Source: Hymenobacter sediminicola (GTDB lineage Bacteria; Bacteroidota; Bacteroidia; Cytophagales; Hymenobacteraceae). Taken from it: a stretch of 64,000 bases of DNA. Location of the stretch: positions 617,001-681,000 of the forward strand of contig NZ_CP060202.1 of the NCBI RefSeq assembly GCF_014250515.1. The letters run 5' to 3'. The stretch's first letter is position 1. Each line of letters starts with the position of its first letter. Of this stretch, positions 44,604 to 54,100 are shown piece by piece. Below the pieces are notes generated by a model. The model ran no database searches. It had not been told where the DNA came from and saw only the letters and a program-made list of their open reading frames with translations. Made by a program: the position numbers and the translations under genes.

Positions 44604-45311
44604 TTATTTCGTCGGAATCAGGTAGCCTAGCTGCACCATATACGCCGAGTTGAAAGCCCGATCCTCATCAGAACCGTTTACATTCTTGGTGTCGAACAAG
44701 GTTTTGAAGCCTTGGTTGTAGCGTACTCCTACGCTGAAACCGCCGGCAGTCTGGTAGCCGAGGCCAGCTACACCGCCAATATCAAAGCTGGCGAGGTCCT
44801 CTTTTGAGTCGCTGGTGTCGCTTTCGTTTTTATCCTTGGTTCCGTCGCGGTACTTGGTAGTATACTGGATTTCTTGGCTAGAGCGCGCCATGTAGCCTAC
44901 CTGCGGGCCAAGTTCGAAGAACAGGCCGCCCGTATTGATTTTGAAGAGCAGCGGAACGTCGATGTAAGTAAGTGACCGGTTGTATTCAAACTCTTCTTTG
45001 GCGATGTTGCCGCTAGCTGGGCCATCCACGGTGCTAGTGATGCTGTACCCCTTGCGGTTTACCAGAATTTCTGGCGCAAACGAAGCAAACCCGTCGCTGG
45101 TAACAGGAATCGTGAAGGCCAGACCGGCGTTGAAACCCGGCTTGTATTTCACGTTGCCATCAACCCCGGTGATTTTCTCAGAGTCGCGGCCATTGATATT
45201 GGAATAGGTACCGCCGACTTTAACGCCGATACGGAAACCACCTGCATCCTGGGCATGGGCAATAGAGGCAACTGACGCCAACGCCAGCGTGAGGGCAAGA
45301 GACTTTTTCAT
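44604..45311 (-). CDS. PorT-like outer-membrane beta-barrel protein, paralogue 5
   Basis: About 235 residues from ATG 45311 (MKKSLALTLALASVASIAHA). It has FRIGVKVGGTYSNINGRDSE, FFELGPQVGYMARSSQEIQY, a charged loop with TKYRDGTKDKNESDTSDSKE, then GVAGLGYQTAGGFSVGVRYN and the end VQLGYLIPTK. It has the longest loops of the cluster. The upstream in-frame start at 45383 would place a second hydrophobic leader before the signal peptide and is rejected. Confidence 0.83.
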   Translation of the reverse strand: MKKSLALTLALASVASIAHAQDAGGFRIGVKVGGTYSNINGRDSEKITGVDGNVKYKPGFNAGLAFTIPVTSDGFASFAPEILVNRKGYSITSTVDGPASGNIAKEEFEYNRSLTYIDVPLLFKINTGGLFFELGPQVGYMARSSQEIQYTTKYRDGTKDKNESDTSDSKEDLASFDIGGVAGLGYQTAGGFSVGVRYNQGFKTLFDTKNVNGSDEDRAFNSAYMVQLGYLIPTK

Positions 45312-45629
45312 AAAAGGAGGGGGGGTGAGGTAGAAACCACAGGCCAGCAACACTACCAGTGCTACATTCAGCATGGTTTTCAAGGACTCATATCGGAAAA
45401 GGATCTGCTGAGGTTTCAGAATAACACAAAATTCTTAAATAAGTACTGTTTGAGTATCAACGTGTTTCCACCAAAGCCCAACAGCACTAATGGCTTATGC
45501 TTTGCCGCCCTCCAGGTGAGTTTCCGTCACGTGGCAAGAGAATTTATTGCGGAAACTGCCCGGCGCCGTGGTTCCTTCATGTTGCATCAAGCACGTTTCG
45601 CTACTTTTGAAGGGCTGGCTAGTAGCACT
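45312..45629. other. 318-bp divergent intergenic region
   Basis: It holds the promoter of the PagL-like gene (TTG at 45582-45584, 17 bases, TACTTTTG at 45602-45609). No RNA gene or repeat is seen. Confidence 0.5.
45602..45609 (+). promoter_or_regulatory. -7 promoter box of the PagL-like gene
   Basis: TACTTTTG, an exact TAnnTTTG, with TTG 17 bases upstream. It lies inside the longer open frame that starts at 45450 and so supports ATG 45630. Confidence 0.7.
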
Positions 45630-46742
45630 ATGATGATTCGATATGGTTTAGGTTTGTTGCTTCTGCTGGGAGCCACAGCCCTCTGCAGCTGCCCGGCCCA
45701 GGCACAGACAGAAAGCGGGAAAGGGCCACTGATACTTGGTGCGTATGCGCAGGGTAGCTTCGTTATTGCCCATACCCCGGCCGTGAAGCACTTAGCTGTG
45801 TCGCACCCCACCGGGGTTGAGCTGAATCTGCAGCGCCAGACCAATGGCTCGGAGCCATGGCATAGCTGGTACCGCTACCCCAAACTAGGTGTGGCGCTGG
45901 TTTATTACGACTATCACAATCCGGTGCTGGGGCGCTCCTATGCTGCTACAACCTATATCAATAAGAGCTTCCTACGGACTCCCCGGCACGAGGTGAATTT
46001 CCGGATTGGGACGGGGTTGGCTTACTTCTCCAATCCGTTCAACCTCGAAACCAATCACAAGAACACCATCGTCAGTTCGCGGCTGAACGCCACGATGCAG
46101 ATGCGGCTGGAGTATGATGTGGCCGTAGCCGAACACCTGGGTCTTTTGGTTGGGCTGGGCCTGAACCACTATTCCAATGGCGCTACCACCAAGCCCAATT
46201 TTGGCATCAATCTGCCCACTGTTTTTGTGGGTTTCAACTACCATCAGCAGCGGCCGTTTGTGCCCACCACTGTCCCAGCTGATGATACGCCCGCTGACTT
46301 AGGCCATAATTTCCTGAACCTGAGCACCAGTCTGGGATTTAAGCAGCGTAGCCCCATCGACCGGCAGAAATACCTGGTGCATTCCGTGTCGGTGCTGGGT
46401 GGGCGGCGTGTGGGGCGCAAAAGCAACCTGCTGGTAGGACTAGAAGGTTTCTACGACCGGAGCCTCATTCAGGAGCAGCGCGACACGGCCCGTAACGCTG
46501 ACACGCTGCCCGACGTGAAAAAAGCCGGCGTGCTGGTAGGCCACGAATTGCTTTTCGGCCGGCTGGCTGTCGTCACGCATCTGGGTTTCTACATCTACAA
46601 TCCATACAAGTCCAATAAGTTCTACTACGAGCGAATCGGTCTGAAATACCACGTGACTGACCGGCTGTTCGGTGCCGTAGACCTGAAAGTACACCGAGGC
46701 TCCGCCGATGTGATAGAATGGAAAGTAGGCGTAAAGCTGTAA
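45630..46742 (+). CDS. PagL-like acyloxyacyl hydrolase (lipid A deacylase family)
   Basis: About 370 residues from ATG 45630 (a second ATG follows directly). A signal peptide (MIRYGLGLLLLLGATALCSC) precedes an outer-membrane barrel. INKSFLRTPRHEVNFRIGTG is followed by GLAYFSNPFNLETNHKNTIV and the PagL catalytic-type motif GLNHYSNGATTKPNFGIN (His-x-Ser-Asn). The protein is longer than PagL itself (about 170 residues), with a second half of barrel strands, as usual in Bacteroidetes. It may trim lipid A. Confidence 0.75.
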   Translation: MMIRYGLGLLLLLGATALCSCPAQAQTESGKGPLILGAYAQGSFVIAHTPAVKHLAVSHPTGVELNLQRQTNGSEPWHSWYRYPKLGVALVYYDYHNPVLGRSYAATTYINKSFLRTPRHEVNFRIGTGLAYFSNPFNLETNHKNTIVSSRLNATMQMRLEYDVAVAEHLGLLVGLGLNHYSNGATTKPNFGINLPTVFVGFNYHQQRPFVPTTVPADDTPADLGHNFLNLSTSLGFKQRSPIDRQKYLVHSVSVLGGRRVGRKSNLLVGLEGFYDRSLIQEQRDTARNADTLPDVKKAGVLVGHELLFGRLAVVTHLGFYIYNPYKSNKFYYERIGLKYHVTDRLFGAVDLKVHRGSADVIEWKVGVKL

Positions 46743-46888
46743 ATGGGAAAATGTTTCAGGAGCGGTTTGAGTAGTTTCAGAAGGTGAATCTGACGATTGG
46801 GCGAAGTAGAGTTGCGCCTGGCAGACCGAATGCGGACTTTGCTTCTGTCGTTTGGCTCGCAACTCAACTCTCCTCGTCCTTGTTACGC

Positions 46889-47575
46889 ATGGAAACTCTC
46901 CTGCTCTACAATCGTTGGCTGCACATTGCAGCTGGTTTTCTGGGCTTTTTTGTGGCGCCGGCAGCGCTGTACGTGCGTAAAGGTGGGGCCGCACACCGGC
47001 TGTGGGGGCGCGTCTTCTTTTGGGCAATGGTAGTAGCCGGGTCTACGGCTATCTTTTCGGCTGTAGTGAATGGCCTTACATTTCTGCTTCTGACAGGCAT
47101 TTTCAGCCTCTATCTGGCCTGGTTCGGCTACCGTTCTCTGTATCTCAAAAAGCTCCATCAAGGCCAGCGGCCCGCGCTTGTTGATTGGGTAGGAGTAGGG
47201 GCCGGGTTGCTGGTTTTCGGCGGCACGCTGGCATATGGCTTCCTATCCGGCACGGTGCCTTCATTGGTATTTGGTGCCATTGGGCTGATGACTACCGGCC
47301 GGCAGTTGTGGTCGTACGTGCAGACTACGCCCCCAGCACCGGGCCAATGGCTCCTTAACCATATATCGGGCTTCGTAGGCTCCTACATTGCAGCTGTTTC
47401 GGCTTTCTCGGCTACCAGTTTGCATTTCATCCCTTGGCCCTGGAATTTCCTATGGCCCACGCTGCTCATGGTGCCACCTATGATTTGGGTACAGAACCGC
47501 TACAAGGCCAGATTCCGGCAGGGCCAGCACCCCGGTGCCGTAGTAGAGGTGCGGATTCAGCCGGAAGCCGCCTGA
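46889..47575 (+). CDS. DUF2306-like multispan membrane protein
   Basis: About 228 residues from ATG 46889 (METLLLYNRWLHIAAGF). Six or seven hydrophobic segments; GGAAHRLWGRVFFWAMVVAG (a His and an Arg before a helix) and the late TSLHFIPWPWNFLWPTLLMV are typical of DUF2306-like proteins. The conserved histidines in membrane segments suggest haem or quinone contact, but this is inference. The next gene, pyrD, is convergent and ends 12 bases away. Confidence 0.65.
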   Translation: METLLLYNRWLHIAAGFLGFFVAPAALYVRKGGAAHRLWGRVFFWAMVVAGSTAIFSAVVNGLTFLLLTGIFSLYLAWFGYRSLYLKKLHQGQRPALVDWVGVGAGLLVFGGTLAYGFLSGTVPSLVFGAIGLMTTGRQLWSYVQTTPPAPGQWLLNHISGFVGSYIAAVSAFSATSLHFIPWPWNFLWPTLLMVPPMIWVQNRYKARFRQGQHPGAVVEVRIQPEAA

Positions 47576-47586
47576 CAGCCGCCTGA

Positions 47587-48630
47587 TTATACTGCCTGCC
47601 TGCGTGCTAGCTGCTGGTTGATACGTTTAATTAAGCCTGGCCCTTCGTATACAAACCCGGTGTATAGCTGTATCAGCGAAGCGCCGGCATCCAGCTTTTC
47701 CAGTGCATCGGCTGCCGAGTGAATACCGCCCACTCCAATTATGGGTAAGCCTCCTTGGCTATGGCGGTGCAGATAACGGATAACCTCTGTAGCCCGCTGG
47801 CGCAGTGGGCGGCCGCTCAGGCCACCTGCTCCAAGGGAAGCTACATGTCCGGCTGGCGTTTGTAGCCCCTCCCTACTGATGGTTGTGTTGGTGGCCACTA
47901 GGCCGCTGAGTTTGGTTTCGCGCGCAATCAGTAGGATATCGTCGAGCTGCGTATCGGTGAGGTCGGGCGCTATCTTGAGCAGTAGGGGGCGGGGCACGGG
48001 CAGCGTGGCGTTGCGTTCCTGCACCTGTTGCAGCAACCGAATAAGCGGCTCCCGTTCCTGCAGCTGCCGCAGTCCCGGCGTATTCGGCGACGACACATTC
48101 ACTACAAAGTAGTCGACTACCGCGTGCAGGGCCTCTACACAAGCCACATAGTCATTGGCTGCCTGCTCGTTGGGGGTATCCTTGTTCTTGCCAATATTGC
48201 CGCCGATGATGATGCCGGCCGGCCGGTCATGGCGCAACCGTTCGGCTGCGGCAGTTGCCCCCTCGTTGTTGAATCCCATGCGGTTGAGCAGGGCCTCATC
48301 TTGCGGCAGCCGGAATAAGCGAGGTACCGGGTTTCCAGGCTGCGGCCGTGGCGTCACGGTTCCTATTTCTACAAAGCCAAAGCCCAGTGCTGCCAGCTCC
48401 GTCGTAAACTCGGCATTCTTGTCGAGGCCGGCTGCCAGCCCTACTGGGTTTCGGAAGCGCAACCCAAATACTTCTCGCTCCAGTCCGGGGTACTGGAAAT
48501 CGTAGATCCTCCGCAACAGCGCTGCTGCACCGGGTATGGCATGGGCTCGTTTGAGGTTGTCGAATACCAAGTGATGCGCTTTCTCCGCATCTAACCGAAA
48601 AAACAGAGGTTTGAGTAAGGCTTTGTACAT
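47587..48630 (-). CDS. pyrD: Dihydroorotate dehydrogenase (quinone), class 2
   Basis: About 347 residues from ATG 48630 (MYKALLKPLFF). Oxidises dihydroorotate to orotate in pyrimidine synthesis, passing electrons to the quinone pool. The membrane-associating N-terminal helices (AEKAHHLVFDNL) mark class 2. FMN and substrate motifs: GLAAGLDKNAEF, TPRPQPGNPVPRLFRL, NRMGFNNEG, VNVSSPNTPGLRQLQ (catalytic Ser) and GVGGIHSAADALEK. A CAACTTTG box (7 of 8) lies at 48638-48645 on the minus strand, inside the longer frame that begins at 48654. Confidence 0.95.
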   Translation of the reverse strand: MYKALLKPLFFRLDAEKAHHLVFDNLKRAHAIPGAAALLRRIYDFQYPGLEREVFGLRFRNPVGLAAGLDKNAEFTTELAALGFGFVEIGTVTPRPQPGNPVPRLFRLPQDEALLNRMGFNNEGATAAAERLRHDRPAGIIIGGNIGKNKDTPNEQAANDYVACVEALHAVVDYFVVNVSSPNTPGLRQLQEREPLIRLLQQVQERNATLPVPRPLLLKIAPDLTDTQLDDILLIARETKLSGLVATNTTISREGLQTPAGHVASLGAGGLSGRPLRQRATEVIRYLHRHSQGGLPIIGVGGIHSAADALEKLDAGASLIQLYTGFVYEGPGLIKRINQQLARRQAV

Positions 48631-48795
48631 AATGCGTCGCAAAGTTGCCGGCATGCAAAGCTCCCATTTATTCCGTTAGCAAGCATTCTGACGCTTGTCT
48701 TGCTCACCGGAAAATTTATTTATGGTATATAGTGCTGAAAGCTAGTGGTATTTGGCTGCCAAAATCCTGCGGCAGCCAGCAAAGACAACGAAATG

Positions 48796-48827
48796 TTTGG
48801 AGGAAACGAATACAGCTAGTACTTTTG
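48796..48827 (+). promoter_or_regulatory. Promoter of tRNA-Lys
   Basis: TTTG at 48796-48799, a 20-base spacer, then TACTTTTG at 48820-48827: a full match to the Bacteroidetes -33/-7 layout, about 40 bases before the mature tRNA. Confidence 0.7.
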
Positions 48828-48865
48828 CAATCCCTTCCGCAGAAAGCGTTTTTCTGGAGGGAACT

Positions 48866-48941
48866 GATTCTGTAGCTCAGCTGGTAGAGCAATACACTTT
48901 TAATGTATGGGTCCTGGGTTCGAATCCCAGCGGGATCACCA
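48866..48941 (+). tRNA. tRNA-Lys (TTT anticodon)
   Basis: 76 bases with encoded CCA. Acceptor stem GATTCTG/CGGGATC (with G-T pairs), D arm GCTC...GAGC, anticodon stem ATACA/TGTAT with loop CTTTTAA (anticodon TTT), T arm CTGGG TTCGAAT CCCAG. All arms pair. Confidence 0.96.
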
Positions 48942-48977
48942 AAACCCTCATTTGCGACGCGCAGATGAGGGTTTTTT
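48941..48977. terminator. Terminator between tRNA-Lys and yifB remnant
   Basis: ACCCTCATTTGCG pairs with CGCAGATGAGGGT (one mismatch), followed by six T residues on the plus strand and T residues on the minus strand. Confidence 0.85.
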
Positions 48978-49101
48978 GTGCTTGTTCTATTGGGCTTCAG
49001 TGTAAGCCACGTGCAGGTGGAGCAATTGCTTGAATTTTTCAAACCACACGTGCGAACTCCCTACAGATCTGGGGCCTGTTGCAACCGAACTTGAAAATCT
49101 G

Positions 49102-49551
49102 TTAGCCAGCCCAACCCTCCCTATCGAGGCTGCGGTATTGGATGGCTTCGGCTAGATGTTCGATGCGGATGTCATCTGCGCCGCCCAAGTCGGCGATGGT
49201 GCGGGCTACTTTTAGAATTCGGTCGTAGGCACGGGCTGAGAGGCCGAGACGCTCCATAGCGGTTTTGAGCAGCGTACGGCCAGCATCGTTAATCTGGCAT
49301 ATGTCCTTCACCATCTGGGGCGGCATCATGGCATTGGAATGGATGTCGGGGAAATCGGTGAAACGTTTGGCTTGCACCTGCCGTGCTTGGTCTACCCGCA
49401 ACTGAATTTCCTGACTGCTCTCCGCCTTGCGTGTTTCCGTCATCTGGTCAAACGTCACGGGCGTCACTTCCACGTGCAGGTCAATGCGGTCTAGGAGTGG
49501 GCCGCTGACCTTGTTGAGGTAGCGCTGCACCACGCCCGGTCCGCACACGCA
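49102..49551 (-). pseudogene. yifB: yifB/comM-family Mg-chelatase-like ATPase, 3' fragment
   Basis: About 149 C-terminal residues of a protein that is normally about 510 long. Reading starts with CVCGPGVVQRYLNKVSGPLL and continues DRIDLHVEVTPV, SNAMMPPQMVKDICQINDAG and LSARAYDRILKVARTIADLG, the sensor-2 and C-terminal Mg_chelatase domain of YifB/ComM. The Walker motifs and Lon-like N-terminus are missing. In frame just upstream of the first Cys there is a TGA, and the sequence turns AT-richer. So the gene has been cut at 49551/49552. ComM is a branch-migration helicase used in natural transformation; this copy cannot work unless the other part lies beyond the window and is rejoined. Confidence 0.88.
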
Positions 49552-49935
49552 TTGTCAAATTTAGAAACCAACGATAAAATACTGAGGGATTCGGGCACTT
49601 TCGCACTAGAAGTAAGTGAGAATTTTACAAAAGTCCGTGATACTATCTTAGAAAATACTACTACTCAATGATTGTGTCTTGAAATAACACGGCGGCCTAG
49701 ACAAGGACAAGATTGATATTTCTACACCTTATAGGGCAATGCTCTTGGCTCGACGGTCAAGTAATGGCGCAGTTCATCATTACGCTCAGCCTTTAGCTGA
49801 TGAATTTTTTTGCATTAGCAGAGTTTGTAAAAATGAAAATAATGCAATGTGCTGATTTTCTTCGGAAGGAGTATTTACTGCTATAAGCCGAAGAGGCAAC
49901 GTTCAACAACTACCTACAGTAAGTCAACAATTATA
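49552..49935. other. Island left edge, 384 bp without a clear gene
   Basis: It begins TTGTCAAATTTAG, so a transposon end of TGT type could start at 49553. I could not find convincing repeated transposase-binding sites in the next 150 bases. Two short open stretches on the plus strand, 49555-49671 (38 codons) and 49688-49855 (55 codons), look like they could be gene remnants (IDISTPYRAMLLARRSSNGA in the second), but neither is identifiable. Confidence 0.5.
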
Positions 49936-51162
49936 TTATGAGCTTTCTATTAAGGCCAACAGTTGATTAATAGCATTTTCGTCTATCGGCCGCTGATGTG
50001 CTAATTCGACCCTACAGTGCCGCAATAGTTTCAATTCTTCTACAAGCACGTTTCCGTACTTGCTTAGTTCTGGCTTAGTGCGCAAGTAAAACAAATCACC
50101 TAGCTCTAGTTCTGCTACGTCATTTATCTGCACAGTATGTGTTTTGCCTAACGGCTTTGTATGTGGCAAAAGATTATTTAAGTCTTCTCTATATAATTCT
50201 AGTAAGTGATGACGCCGCTGTTCTAAAAACGGGAGAATAATTTTTAACTGCCCCTCCCAGATTCGACTTTGAATATAATCGTAACGTTCATGTAGTGCCA
50301 GTAGCCCCGGATGTAGACAGGACCTTTCTTCAAGCGTTGCCCACTCGCCTGTATACCATAGTTTCAGCGCGATTTCAGGTGGAGGTTCTGGTGTTTGTAA
50401 TGCTAGCGGCTGGGACTGCCAACCACGCTTTTCTGCAACTTGGCGTAGGAAAGAAGTTGGATTTAGCAGCGTAGCAAGGGGTTGATTTACTAAGCTAATG
50501 GCTAATAAAGGGTCGGTCGGAGCTAGTGCCGAGGCGATGGCTTGGCGAAGTTGCTGGAGTAGAGGTTGCATTGGTTGCAACGTATCTAAATTCGCAAAGC
50601 GCATGAATAACTTTAAGTCATCAAACGCAATTTGGCTGCCATAGCTATGAACCAGCAGATTTGTATTTGCTGTTGGAGCCAGTGTAGCTGCTTCTCCTTC
50701 TAAAAGCAATAGAAAAGTTGTTCTGTTGATTTGTTCTTGGTCTTTCAATTCGTGTTGATAGTTTTCCAAGAAGTTGCTCCATAAACGCACGGCGGGTAAT
50801 GACAAATTACGCAACAACAAACGGCACCCTCTGAAGCCTGGCTGGCAACAGAGATGAGCATTGCTTTTGTCGTGGATAAAGTCATGCTCTTCCAAACCGA
50901 ATTGCTCGTACAACCAACCGAGTAATTGCCATTCCTCCAGGTTTTCTGTTGTAATCGTCGGCAAGCGCTTCCATCGCTGTGGTTGGCTGCTGCACCACTC
51001 TAATTGCTTGGAGACTGCTTCATAAAATCCCGCGGGTAGATGCATTGGCAACCGCACTACAACACACCGTCCACGGTCTAAGTCATCGGCTACAGTGGCC
51101 ACTAATTGGTGTGGCCCCGGGAGTTCCCACCAACTGCCTGGGCCTTGTTGTATCGCCCTCAC
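49936..51162 (-). CDS. Partner of the giant NTPase, with C-terminal HEPN-like motif
   Basis: 408 residues. It starts with GTG 51162, overlapping the stop of the upstream NTPase gene (GTGA), so it is translationally coupled to it. The N-terminal part (GPGSWWELPGPHQLVATVAD, then DRGRCVVVRLPMHLPAGFYE) is an unassigned alpha/beta-looking domain without a Walker motif. The last 60 residues include LKLLRHCRVELAHQRPI, with Arg-384 and His-389 spaced as in HEPN ribonucleases (Rx4-6H, usually RNxLAH). The Val after Arg is atypical, so activity is uncertain. It is a candidate effector of an undescribed two-gene system. Confidence 0.65.
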   Translation of the reverse strand: MRAIQQGPGSWWELPGPHQLVATVADDLDRGRCVVVRLPMHLPAGFYEAVSKQLEWCSSQPQRWKRLPTITTENLEEWQLLGWLYEQFGLEEHDFIHDKSNAHLCCQPGFRGCRLLLRNLSLPAVRLWSNFLENYQHELKDQEQINRTTFLLLLEGEAATLAPTANTNLLVHSYGSQIAFDDLKLFMRFANLDTLQPMQPLLQQLRQAIASALAPTDPLLAISLVNQPLATLLNPTSFLRQVAEKRGWQSQPLALQTPEPPPEIALKLWYTGEWATLEERSCLHPGLLALHERYDYIQSRIWEGQLKIILPFLEQRRHHLLELYREDLNNLLPHTKPLGKTHTVQINDVAELELGDLFYLRTKPELSKYGNVLVEELKLLRHCRVELAHQRPIDENAINQLLALIESS

Positions 51163-54100
51163 TTGTATAATGATGCTATGTGCTGTTCAATGCGAATAGT
51201 ACCGCGTTCTGCAGCAGGGACTACTAAGCCTAAAATCTCTGCCCATTTCAGTGCTGATGCGATAGCGCCAACAGATTCTTCTGGTAAAAAACCTTCTAAA
51301 TCCGCCTGCGATAAGGCTTCGGTTGCAGAACTGAACGTGGCAAGTATGCGCAACACTTTGTCTTCTGTCGAGTTAGAAAGAATACCCCATTGAGCAGCCT
51401 TAGCATGCTCCTGTACATAAGCTTCTAGCAACTCAAGAGAATCTGCCGGGCTGTCGTGTAGTGCCAGATGCTCCAGGAAGTAAAAGAGTGCATCATACCA
51501 TCCACCCGTTAGTTCACGAATACGTGCTGTGTAAGATGGTATCTCTGCAGCTTCCTTCATCCACTGGGTCAGGGTTTGAGATTGCCAAGCATGCAACTCT
51601 AGCAGATTCACCCTAGCGTTGAAGAACAACTCGAAATGCTTTGTTTTATGATTTAAAACACGCAAGAGTTTAGCGGGGTCCATTAAAAAGACTACGTGCA
51701 TTCGTCGCATATCCGACGTTAAACCACGCGTCAAATCAACAGTAAACTTGACGAGGTCCATGCTGTAGCGATCTCGAACCAAGACCACTGTTGTCTTAAA
51801 ATTGGGCCGGGCATCCTTGATTTCTTCTAATTCTTTGCGGCATCGTCCCTCATCATTTGCATCTTTCAGCAATACAAAATGAATGTCGCCTTGACTCTTC
51901 AGAAAATCTTCAACCTTTTTCAGTCCTGCCGCTTCACTGCCGCGAATAATAGTAGTGCCATTAGCGCGAATGATGGCATATTGAGAAGCGGTTAAAGGAC
52001 TGGGGAGACGCGTTTGATGACCAGTTCCGCCATAGAAATCACGTGCTAAATCAGCTTGGTAAGCGCCTGGAATGGGGGTGTGGTGGAAGGTAGATAACTC
52101 CCGTTCAATATCTGGAAGCGTCCCTAGTAGTTGACGCAGGTTGGGTGTGCGCAAGTGGTAGGTTTCAGTTGCTGGAATACGAGTCGCGATACTTAACTCC
52201 TCTACTTCTTCCAGTAAAATTTGAAAGTCAGCATCCGCACTGTGTGGGCCAAAGGCTGCGGGCCAATAGTCCCGTGCCGCTTCATGCAGTTGTCGGTTAG
52301 TAAGTCCTTCAACGGCGGGTTCACTGTATAGCTCTGCTACCTCATGTGAAGCTAGCAAATACGCAAGTAATTTAAAGCGCGGGTTCAAATCCAGCGTAAG
52401 CAAGAACTTAGCACGAATGTCTCCTCGTGCTTTTATGGACGCACTAGTGACATCGTGCTCTCTGATACAGTAATAAGGTCGTTGCCCAGCTTCAGGCGAA
52501 GGATATGCGGTGTATAGATGTGTAAGGAGCCGGTCACAAAACAGTTGAATCAAACTAGGGAAATAATTAGTGGCGACTAATATTTCAGTTACTAATTCGT
52601 CTTTCTCAAACTCGAATCCTAAGCTCTCCAGGGGGCGGCGAACCAATTCCTCGGCTTGGCGGGCCTCATAGTTTGCAATAAGTGGCCCAATACATACCGC
52701 TGTGCCCAATTGTGACAAAGGCTGATTGGGTAAACGATAAGTACGTTGCACGTTGTGTGTACCTGAAAAGACTACCTTAAAGCGACGGTCGGTATCGTCC
52801 ATAAGGCTTTTGAACAGGTTCGTGTACTCGAATTGCTGAGCCGCGTCTTGGTTAAGAAACTGGTCGGCTTCATCCAAGAATAGCAGCATGCGACGTTTAG
52901 ATTCGCCTTGTATCCATCGCCGAATATAGTCCAATACTTTTTTCGGCCCGACATTGGAAAGGCTCTTAGTGGGTAGAATAGGTAAATTTGTGTTTTGTAG
53001 TAGCTTAACTAGTTCTTCTACCAAATTCTTTATTGGGTGGCCTTCAAAGCCAAGCAGCCTGATATCGAGAAAAAGTACTAATTCATCTTCTTCCGGGCAG
53101 TGAAATTCGCGTTGAATATCACGCAGAATAGCGGTTTTCCCAAGTTGCCGCCCACCATATACTAGGCAAGAAGAATTAGAGGAGCTACTTCTCAATTGCA
53201 TCTTTTCTTCCTCTCTGCCATAGAACATTTCTGGCGGGAGGTTGCTACCACCGGTTATGTAAGGCTTAACGTAAGTGAAAGGCAATGTCAACTGAAAAAA
53301 CAATGGCAACCGCGGCCGTTGCAAGCCAGCAGTTGCTAGATACAGCAGCAACAGCCGGTCAAAGACTAAAAATGTTTTTTTGCGTTCGCGACTCAAACTG
53401 GCTAAATCGTTCCGCTGAGCGGCATTTAGCGCATGAAAATAAAAAACAATAATGGGCTTGCGAGATAGGCCTCGCTCGCTAATGGAGTCTACCCTTTCAA
53501 AAAGTTCTTCTACGTCTCCTACTCGCGTCCACACCAGTAAAAGCCTATATGCACCTTTTGCATCGGAAGCAAACGCAGCAATCGGACATAGGTCTTTACC
53601 ACGCACAAACATCTTTTCGACATCCAGCGCCTCAAACCCTTGACGTCCAGAGGAAGGAGCCGTTAATACTAATTCGGGCTGGGGAAATCCAACGAACTTT
53701 AACAATTGGACAAGTGCCTGCTGGTTAGGTCCGCCGATAGCAGTACGATTGGCTCGAAGTTCCTGCCAGTCAATCAATGCTTGGCTAGCTTCTAGCCTTG
53801 CTTTCTCATCTATTGATTCTAAATCTTGACCAGCTAGTGTTTTCCCCTCTCTCAAAGCTTTTACATGTTCGTCGGGCGACGCTCCGGTAAGAGCAGATTC
53901 AAGTAAAGGGAAACGGTTTACGAAGAATGTTTTGAATTCTGATTGGTCGATGTTATTTGTGGTTATGTCAACATCGTTCATGAGTTGAGCCACATAATGG
54001 TGCGCAACACTGACGGAGCTCTCACTAAGGGCTCGCGCTACCCGTTCGGTATTTGCCTGCTGTCTAGACTCAGGCAATTTCTCAATAAGTCGTGCCAGTT

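Noticed and set aside
48866..48941. tRNA-Lys as the island's attachment site
   Set aside because: The island edge is in yifB, 600 bases away, and I noticed no second copy of the tRNA 3' end inside the island.
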